NCBI GenBank assembly: GCA_003513015.1
Contig: DOTA01000052.1
Span: 1-5,427 of the forward strand
Direction: 5' to 3'
Length of the DNA: 5,427 nt
Source of the DNA: Chloroflexota bacterium
GTDB lineage: Bacteria; Chloroflexota; Anaerolineae; Anaerolineales; UBA11858
Under the pieces are notes generated by a model, which was given only the letters and a program-made list of their open reading frames with translations, made no database searches and was not told the origin of the DNA. Of the stretch, positions 1 to 5,427 are shown one piece after another. The position numbers and the translations under genes are program-made. Each line of letters begins with the position of its first letter. The stretch's first letter is position 1.

Positions 1-330
1 GGCCTCCAGACGGATGAAGGCCAGCGCAACTGGACCCCTGAAGAGGTGGCTTTGGTACAGGATATTAGCGAGCAATTTGCCCTGGCAGCAGAATCGCTGC
101 GTCTCTTGGATGAAACCCAACGCCGGGCGGCTCGCGAGCGCTTGGTGGCTGAAATTACCACGAAATTGCGCTCATCCAACGATCCGCAAGCCATGCTGCA
201 AACCGCGGCTCAAGAATTGCGCTTGGCCCTCAACGCCAAACGCGCCCAGGTGCTCCTGCAATCCGACCAAAACGCGCCTACCAATGCCAACCCAGCCGCT
301 CCAGCCGAAACCCAGGAGGATGAAGCATGA
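1..330 (+). CDS. GAF-domain sensory protein, C-terminal 109 residues (5' end outside window)
   Basis: The frame is open from position 1 and ends at TGA 328-330. Visible residues 11-40 form the end of a GAF domain: a W-T-P-E-E turn followed by the long last helix (LVQDISEQFALAAESLRLL) that closes most bacterial GAF units. Residues about 37-60 are a charged helical linker (DETQRRAARERLVAEITTKL). Residues about 61-88 look like the first helix and first strand of another GAF (DPQAML to RAQVLL), but the protein then ends in a disordered Ala/Pro/Gln/Glu tail of about 20 residues. GAF domains bind small ligands or mediate dimer signalling; no ligand or output domain can be named here. No membrane segment is visible. 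The gene is the first visible member of the operon and overlaps parA by 4 nt. The last GAF looks genuinely truncated rather than frameshifted, because the downstream ribosome binding site and start sit exactly at this stop. Confidence 0.85.
   Translation, partial: GLQTDEGQRNWTPEEVALVQDISEQFALAAESLRLLDETQRRAARERLVAEITTKLRSSNDPQAMLQTAAQELRLALNAKRAQVLLQSDQNAPTNANPAAPAETQEDEA
314..320 (+). promoter_or_regulatory. Strong ribosome binding site of the parA-like gene
   Basis: AGGAGGA lies 6 nt upstream of the ATG at 327, inside the last codons of the preceding gene. The start codon overlaps that gene's stop as ATGA. This near-perfect Shine-Dalgarno fixes the start and suggests coupled, possibly high, translation of the ATPase. 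Confidence 0.85.
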
Positions 331-1100
331 CGCAAATCATTGCCATCGCCAACGAAAAAGGCGGAGTTGCCAAAACCACCACGGCAATTTCGCTGGGCGG
401 CGCGCTCGTGGAACTGGGGCAGGAGGTTTTACTGGTTGATCTCGACCCGCAAGCCAACCTTTCGCTTGCCCTGGGATTGCCGCCCCATCAGGTACGGCGC
501 TCCATTGCGGATGTGATGCTCAATTCGGCAAATGCCGTTAGCATCAGCCGGGAAACCTCTGTCCCTGGGTTAGATGTGCTTCCGTCAAATGCGGAGATGG
601 GCATGGCCGAAAGGTTCCTCCCCATGCGGCAAGATTACCAATGGATTCTCAAAAATGCGTTGGAAAACCTGCAAAACTACAACACCATCATTCTGGATTG
701 CCCTCCTTCTGTGGGGGTGCTTACCACCAATGCCCTGATCGCCGCGAATTTACTGTTGATTCCCACCCAAGCGGAATACCTTTCAGCCTATGCCTTGCGC
801 CATGTTATGAACATCATTCGCAAGGTGCGCGCAGAAGACAACCCCGATTTGATGTATCGAATTTTGATTACCATGTTCGATCAACGCATCGGGTCGCACA
901 AAGCCATCCGCAAACAACTGATGAATACCTTTGGCAAAGCGATTTGCCAAACATCTATCCAGATCGATAGCAAACTCCGCGAAAGCACTATTGCCGGTCT
1001 GCCAATCACCCACTACGTTCCCCGAAGCCGCAGCGCTCAACAATATCGAGCGCTGGCTCAGGAGCTAACACAGTATGCCAAAACAGAATCAATTCAGTAA
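327..1100 (+). CDS. ParA/Soj-family (MinD-like) ATPase, 257 aa
   Basis: This is a deviant-Walker ATPase of the ParA/Soj group. Such proteins dimerise with ATP, usually bind nucleoid DNA nonspecifically, and are released when a partner stimulates hydrolysis. Their cargo can be chromosomes, plasmids or protein clusters. Visible motifs are the deviant Walker A KGGVAKTT at residues 11-18 (signature Lys11, P-loop Lys16), switch I/A' VDLDPQAN at 37-44 (Asp40) and Walker B IILDCPPSVG at 121-130 (Asp124). The typical C-terminal region with a basic helix (about 190-204) and a G-L-P-I-x-x-Y-x-P-R-S-R-S-A-x-x-Y block (about 224-240) is also present. Alanine in place of the second-to-last glycine of Walker A is a common ParA variant. 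The length fits small ParA proteins without an N-terminal helix-turn-helix, so self-repression of its promoter is unlikely. No ParB gene or parS-like site is seen. Its neighbours are GAF sensors on both sides, suggesting an orphan ParA that positions proteins rather than DNA. Family assignment is secure; cargo is inferred. Confidence 0.95.
   Translation: MTQIIAIANEKGGVAKTTTAISLGGALVELGQEVLLVDLDPQANLSLALGLPPHQVRRSIADVMLNSANAVSISRETSVPGLDVLPSNAEMGMAERFLPMRQDYQWILKNALENLQNYNTIILDCPPSVGVLTTNALIAANLLLIPTQAEYLSAYALRHVMNIIRKVRAEDNPDLMYRILITMFDQRIGSHKAIRKQLMNTFGKAICQTSIQIDSKLRESTIAGLPITHYVPRSRSAQQYRALAQELTQYAKTESIQ
1060..1064 (+). promoter_or_regulatory. Ribosome binding site of the giant PAS/GAF gene, inside parA
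   Basis: AGGAG lies 10 nt upstream of the ATG at 1075. A TAA at 1066-1068 in the same frame as the giant gene excludes any earlier start, so 1075 is the first possible ATG. Placing this site within the last codons of parA implies translational coupling. Confidence 0.7.
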
Positions 1101-4100
1101 CCGACTCAATGATCTCTTCGCCGATATGGGCGATGAACAATCCGAGATTTCAGCCTATGAAGCCGAGACTTCTGGCTGGATTTGGGAATGTGATTCCGCA
1201 GGGCTGTATCAAACATGTGGCCCGGAGGTTGTATCCGTTTTAGGGGTGGAGCCAGCCGCTTTCTTGGGACAACCCTTGACCAGCTTTTTATTGGCAACGG
1301 AATCAGCCCAGCTTTTGCGCGATACCCTAGAAAAGGTGAGCGAATTCCCCATTGAAATCACTTTGCAATTCCAAAACCCGCGCGGCTCTCTGGTTCCGGT
1401 ACGCACCCACATTTTCCAAAATCAAGAGAACCATTGGCGAGGCTTCTCCCAAGTGGTCGAGTCCGGTTCAGAACCAATCCAGCCAATCCCCCCAGAAAAA
1501 CCCGTCAAAGTTGAACCAGTACCAACTCTTTCAACCGCGATGTTCACTTCGGCTACCTCCTTTGGCATCGCCATTGACGATGACCGCCCCATTTCGATTT
1601 CAAGTCCCTACTCCGGGGCGGGCAAACAAAGCCTGAAACAACGGCAAACCATCTCAAATCCCTCCGCTCCTGGGGTTGAGGCCGCCTTAGCCGTACCTAT
1701 TTCCATGCCCAATCAATCTTTAGGGCTGTTGGAAATCATCGATCCCAGCCCAAACCGCGACTGGAGTGAAGATGAACAACGGCTGGTTGAGGAGGTTGCC
1801 AACCAACTAGCGCTGGCGTTGGAGAACGCTCAATTATTTCAAGAAACGCAATCTTCGCTGGCCCGCACCGATGCCTTGTTCCGCGTGGGACAGGCCGCCA
1901 TCGCCTTCGAAAATTTAGTGCAGTTGCTGCAATCTGTGGTTGATACCATCGCCGAAGTGCTGCCCGCGACCCGCTCGCTGGTTGCGGTGATTGATCAACA
2001 AAATCAAACGGTTCCTTACTTCCTGGAAAGCCATGCCCCGCCCATCCCCACCGATGCAGGTGTCTATGATGAGCTTATGAACGGCCTCACGGGATGGGCC
2101 ATCCGGAAAACAGAACCTGCTTTATCGAATGCAGGCACGGTAGACCCTCGTGAAACTGAGAAATCTTGGGAAATCCGGCAGCAAAGCGATGCTGGTTCCA
2201 TTTTAGTGGTGCCCATGATTTATCGCGACGAGCCATTCGGCACGATTACCGCGATCAATTCTTTCAGCCGACCAGGATTCACCCAAAGTGATGTCGATTT
2301 GTTGCTGGCGATGGCAAATCAGGTAGCCACCGCTCTGGCAAACAATCAGCTCTTCCAACAAGTCACCTCGCGCTCAGAAGAACTGGCACTGGTCAACCGC
2401 ATCGTGACCCAAATTACCGGTTCGCTGGATATTGAGGAAAATCTGCGAACGATTGCTGCGGAAATTGGCAAATCATTCGGCGTGCAAGTCAACATCGGGA
2501 TGAACAATGCCTCGAAAACCCAGATGCGCACCGTGGCTTTTTATTCGCCCAACCCCAATACACCTGACAGCATCGGAAACGAAACCGAACCCTGGACTTC
2601 CTCCGAAGTTCTCATTCTCAGAGATGTTCAGAAAGACCCCAACCTAGCGGCGAACCGGAATCTTTATCGCCAATCTGGCATTTTTAGCCTAGCAACCTTC
2701 CCCATTATGATTGGCAATGAGATTCTCGGAGCTATCGAAATTGACATTATCGAACCCAACCGCGATTTTAGCGATGATGAAATCCGTTTGATCCGCACGA
2801 TCCTGACCCAAGCTGCCACCGCGATCCAAAGTGCCCGCATCTTCCAGGAAGAACAACGCCGCCGAAGAATTGCCGCCACCCTGAGTGATATCGCCCGCGT
2901 GATCGGCGGCTCGCTCGATTTGCAACAAATCGCCGAACGCTTGCTGGCCCGCCTATCAGACGTGCTAGATTTCAATACGGCCACCCTCCAAATCATCGAA
3001 GGGGATCAACGCCACAGAATTGGCGGTATGAGCCGCGATGGGCAAAATCGCGTCAAAGACCGCAAAGAACTTTTGCGCCCAATTTCAGAAGATCCGTTAA
3101 TCCGCAGTGTGGTTGAAAGTAAACAACCCTTGGTGCTTTCCGATACGCATGTCCATCCTTTGTGGGATCCGCTCCCTGAAACCGCATATGTGCGCTCATG
3201 GATCGCTACACCTCTGCTGCGAGGCGATGAGGTAATCGGTTTGCTAATCCTCGATCATACCTTGCCAAATGCCTACGATGATGAAACCAGCGATCTGTTA
3301 AGCGCCATTGCCGCGCAGGCCGCCGTCGCTTTGCATAATGCCCGCCTTTATCTGCAAGCCCAAGACCGCAGCCGGCAGCTCCAAACTGCGGCTGAAGTTT
3401 CCCGGGCGGCCAGCAGCATCTTGGACCCCAACCCGCTCATCACCCAAACTGTGAATCTGATCCTTGAGCGTTTTGATCTCTATTATGTGGGTCTGTTCCT
3501 GATTGACGAGCACGGATTGTGGACGCGTGAACCTGGCAGATGGGCCGTATTGCGAGCTGGCACTGGCGATGCCGGGCGCATCCAGGTAGAACGCAACCAC
3601 AAATTGGAAATTGGCGGCACATCCATGGTTGGGAAGTGTATTGCCAGCGCCCAACCACAAATTTCGCAGCAAGTTTCGATCGAAGACCAAAGATTTGTCA
3701 ACCCGCTCTTGCCGGAAACCCGTTCCGAGATGGCCTTACCGCTCATCAGCCGCAACCAGGTGATCGGTGCGATGTCAATTCAAAGCACATCTCCGGCGGC
3801 ATTCACAGATGAAGATATTGTCATCCTGCAAACCATGGCCGATCAGGTAGCCAACGCGCTACAAAATGCCAATCTTTTCGATCAAACCCAGGCGCGCGCA
3901 GAAGAACTGGCCGTATTGAATGAGATGAGCCGCCAATTGACGGCTACCGTGGATGTTAACACCATTACCCGTAACATTTACCTCTTTACCTCCCGGTTGA
4001 TCGACACCTCCACTTTCTTCATTGCCCTTTATGATGAAGCTACGGATACGATCGAATTTCCTCTGGCAACCGAAGAAAATCAAGAGATTAAAATTAAAAG

Positions 4101-5427
4101 CCGTAAAAAAGGGCAAGGACTTACCGAATATGTGCTTAATCAACGGGAATCACTTCACCTGCACGAAGATGTGGAAGGTTGGCTCCGCAGCCAGGGCGTA
4201 GAATTAATTCCCATTGGGAGAGAAGAAGAAGAAAATGATATTGCTCAAAGCTGGTTAGGGGTACCCATGCTGGCCGGTGATCTTGCAATCGGCGTTATTG
4301 GTGTGCAAAACAACGAATCGCACCACTATACTGAACAAGATCACGATTTGCTGATCGGTATAGCCAGCCAGGGCGCGATTGCTTTCCAAAACGCCAGGTT
4401 GTTTGCAGAGACTCGCCAAAGAACGGAAGATTTAGCGATCCTCAATGAAATGAGCGCGAATCTTTCGAACCAGCTCGACATCAGCAATGTTGTGGAAACC
4501 ATCCACGAATATACCTCCCGGCTGATGGATACCAACAACATCTTCATCGCCCTTTATGATGCTTCAAAGGATGAAGTCAGTTTCCCCCTCACAATCAATG
4601 GTGGTGAGCGATTTGAGGCTGATACCCGCAAACTGGGTTCCGGCATGACGGATTATATGCTCAGAAACCGGCGAACATTACTGCTCAATGGTGATTTGCT
4701 CCCCCAGATGAAAGCGCTGGGAATCGAATTCTTAGCTCTGGGAGATGATAATGTTGCGAAATCTTTCTTGGGCACACCTCTGATTATCAGCAACCAAGCC
4801 ATCGGTGTTATCGCTCTGCAAAGCGTAGAAACTCCCTTTCTCTATCAAGAGCGCCAGCGCGACTTACTGGTTGCCATTGCCAGCCAGGCCGCCATTGCCA
4901 TTCAAAATGCGGAACTCTTCAATGAAACCAGCCAACGCACAGAAGACCTGGCCGTATTGAATGAAATGAGCCGCGTTTTAGCATCGGTGCTTGAGATCAA
5001 CGCGGTCGCAAATACAATCTATGAGTACACATCTAAACTCATGGATACCACCAACTTCTTCCTATCGCTATACGAAGCTGAAACGGATGAAATCTCTACA
5101 CCTCTGGTTATCATCAACCATGAAAAAATCGAACTGCCCACACGCTCCTTGGGCAACGGGCTTTCAGATTATGTATTACGCAACCACCAAGCCTTATTGC
5201 TGAATGGGGATGTAAACGCCCAACAGGCCCAATTGGGTATCGCTAGTATTCCGATTGGGAAAGGGATTCCACCCCAGTCCTGGCTGGGGGTTCCGATGCT
5301 TTTAGGTGACCGCGTGATTGGTGTGATCAGCGTGCAAAGTTTGATCACGCCTTTTCTATATCAGGAACGGCAACGCGATTTATTGGGATCAATCGCCGGT
5401 CAGGCCGCTATCACTATTCAAAACACC
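1075..5427 (+). CDS. Giant PAS / tandem multi-GAF sensor protein, first 1451 residues (3' end outside window)
   Basis: The frame has no stop from ATG 1075 to the window end and continues beyond it. Domains by residue: 1-24 N-terminal peptide with basic residues K3 and R10; about 28-129 PAS domain (S-G-W-I-W-E-C-D start, G-V-E-P-A-A-F-L-G-Q-P middle); 130-150 Pro-rich linker; about 150-258 degenerate GAF, best preserved in its C-terminal half; then GAF units at about 283-423, 451-588, 614-756, 783-932, 959-1108, 1134-1281 and 1306-1451 (the last cut by the edge). Each unit ends in a helix with an N-A-x-L-F type anchor (F255, F427, F590, Y759, F935, F1110, F1282) and is joined to the next by a charged helical linker such as EELAVLNEMS. 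No membrane segment or signal peptide is visible, so it looks cytoplasmic. Cysteines are very rare: I see only C39, C48 and C855. PAS and GAF domains sense small molecules, redox or partners; no ligand can be assigned. The output domain (histidine kinase, cyclase, other) would lie further downstream, or the protein may be all-sensor. It overlaps the ParA gene by 26 nt, so the two are probably co-expressed. Confidence 0.93.
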   Translation, partial: MPKQNQFSNRLNDLFADMGDEQSEISAYEAETSGWIWECDSAGLYQTCGPEVVSVLGVEPAAFLGQPLTSFLLATESAQLLRDTLEKVSEFPIEITLQFQNPRGSLVPVRTHIFQNQENHWRGFSQVVESGSEPIQPIPPEKPVKVEPVPTLSTAMFTSATSFGIAIDDDRPISISSPYSGAGKQSLKQRQTISNPSAPGVEAALAVPISMPNQSLGLLEIIDPSPNRDWSEDEQRLVEEVANQLALALENAQLFQETQSSLARTDALFRVGQAAIAFENLVQLLQSVVDTIAEVLPATRSLVAVIDQQNQTVPYFLESHAPPIPTDAGVYDELMNGLTGWAIRKTEPALSNAGTVDPRETEKSWEIRQQSDAGSILVVPMIYRDEPFGTITAINSFSRPGFTQSDVDLLLAMANQVATALANNQLFQQVTSRSEELALVNRIVTQITGSLDIEENLRTIAAEIGKSFGVQVNIGMNNASKTQMRTVAFYSPNPNTPDSIGNETEPWTSSEVLILRDVQKDPNLAANRNLYRQSGIFSLATFPIMIGNEILGAIEIDIIEPNRDFSDDEIRLIRTILTQAATAIQSARIFQEEQRRRRIAATLSDIARVIGGSLDLQQIAERLLARLSDVLDFNTATLQIIEGDQRHRIGGMSRDGQNRVKDRKELLRPISEDPLIRSVVESKQPLVLSDTHVHPLWDPLPETAYVRSWIATPLLRGDEVIGLLILDHTLPNAYDDETSDLLSAIAAQAAVALHNARLYLQAQDRSRQLQTAAEVSRAASSILDPNPLITQTVNLILERFDLYYVGLFLIDEHGLWTREPGRWAVLRAGTGDAGRIQVERNHKLEIGGTSMVGKCIASAQPQISQQVSIEDQRFVNPLLPETRSEMALPLISRNQVIGAMSIQSTSPAAFTDEDIVILQTMADQVANALQNANLFDQTQARAEELAVLNEMSRQLTATVDVNTITRNIYLFTSRLIDTSTFFIALYDEATDTIEFPLATEENQEIKIKSRKKGQGLTEYVLNQRESLHLHEDVEGWLRSQGVELIPIGREEEENDIAQSWLGVPMLAGDLAIGVIGVQNNESHHYTEQDHDLLIGIASQGAIAFQNARLFAETRQRTEDLAILNEMSANLSNQLDISNVVETIHEYTSRLMDTNNIFIALYDASKDEVSFPLTINGGERFEADTRKLGSGMTDYMLRNRRTLLLNGDLLPQMKALGIEFLALGDDNVAKSFLGTPLIISNQAIGVIALQSVETPFLYQERQRDLLVAIASQAAIAIQNAELFNETSQRTEDLAVLNEMSRVLASVLEINAVANTIYEYTSKLMDTTNFFLSLYEAETDEISTPLVIINHEKIELPTRSLGNGLSDYVLRNHQALLLNGDVNAQQAQLGIASIPIGKGIPPQSWLGVPMLLGDRVIGVISVQSLITPFLYQERQRDLLGSIAGQAAITIQNT
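3901..5427 (+). repeat. Three in-frame tandem GAF repeats (units of 525, 516 and at least 486 nt)
   Basis: Three related coding units start at 3901, 4426 and 4942, each opening with E-(E/D)-L-A-(V/I)-L-N-E-M-S. They share, in order, a Y/F-T-S-(R/K)-L-(I/M)-D-T helix, an A/S-L-Y-(D/E)-A strand, a G-x-G-(L/M)-(T/S)-(D/E)-Y helix start, an S-(W/F)-L-G-(V/T)-P strand, an A/V-I-G-V-I strand and a final Q-x-A-I-x-(F/I)-Q-N helix. The second and third units look about half identical in protein by eye. The third is cut by the window edge about 10-14 codons before its expected end. The earlier GAF units of the same gene (1852-3900) follow the same plan but are much more divergent. This is an internal duplication inside a gene, not a mobile or noncoding repeat. 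Confidence 0.85.

Noticed and set aside
14..439. 141-codon + strand open frame overlapping gene 1 and the parA start
   Set aside because: It is an out-of-frame shadow: it crosses the well-supported gene 1 stop and parA start, and its product is rich in Pro, Arg, Trp and Cys with no recognisable domain.
783..1043. 86-codon - strand open frame within parA
   Set aside because: It is antisense to the conserved C-terminal half of the ATPase, with no domain and no supported start.
327..1100. ParA gene taken as evidence of a plasmid or chromosome partition locus
   Set aside because: No ParB gene, helix-turn-helix extension, parS-like inverted repeats or replication gene is present, and both neighbours are sensor genes. 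Flanking sequence could change this.
1352..1636. 94-codon + strand frame inside the giant gene
   Set aside because: It is the +1-shifted reading of the PAS end and Pro-rich linker. The Ser/Pro/Arg-rich product is typical of a shadow frame.
3298..3690. 130-codon open frame on the - strand
   Set aside because: It lies antisense to the fourth and fifth GAF-type units, whose + strand translation has clear GAF signatures. The product matches nothing I recognise.
3859..4143. 94-codon - strand open frame
   Set aside because: It is antisense to the GAF 5/6 junction, and the conserved linker and GAF motifs are on the + strand.
3895..4974. Near-identical 39-nt segments considered as recombination or attachment sites
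   Set aside because: They are in frame and encode the same GAF linker, so internal duplication explains them without a mobile element.

Overview
The window is fully coding on the + strand. It holds three overlapping genes that look like one transcription unit: the 3' end of a GAF-domain gene (1-330), a complete ParA/Soj-family ATPase gene (327-1100), and the first 1451 codons of a very large PAS/multi-GAF sensor gene (1075-5427) that runs off the right edge. No tRNA, rRNA, mobile element, CRISPR array, promoter or terminator is visible, and there is no intergenic DNA. The promoter must lie left of position 1 and any terminator right of 5427.

Organism: base composition looks moderate, about half G+C by eye. 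Long chains of GAF domains joined by short helical linkers, with signatures such as NPLLPETRSE, SWLGVP and LALALENAQLFQET, are typical of sensory proteins in Chloroflexota, especially Anaerolineae-like lineages. This is inference from protein style. Other bacteria with many GAF proteins, including cyanobacteria, cannot be excluded.

Layout: gene 1 ends with the last part of one GAF domain, a helical linker, the opening helix and first strand of another GAF, and a disordered Ala/Pro/acidic tail. Its TGA overlaps the parA ATG as ATGA. The ParA protein (257 aa) has an intact deviant Walker A, switch I (A') and Walker B, and no N-terminal helix-turn-helix extension. Gene 3 starts 26 nt before parA ends. 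It encodes a short basic/amphipathic N-terminal peptide, a PAS domain, a Pro-rich linker, a degenerate GAF half-domain, and then seven GAF units with a period of about 163-176 residues. The last three units are close relatives of one another, and the eighth GAF-type unit is cut by the window end.

Working hypothesis: a ParA-type ATPase encoded between two soluble GAF sensor genes, translationally coupled to both, suggests that the ATPase positions or is controlled by a cytoplasmic GAF sensor assembly. Known precedents are ParA-like ATPases that place chemoreceptor clusters or carboxysomes. The N-terminus of the giant protein resembles the ParA-contacting N-terminal peptide of ParB/Spo0J, which makes the idea testable. 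The output domain of the giant protein is not in the window.
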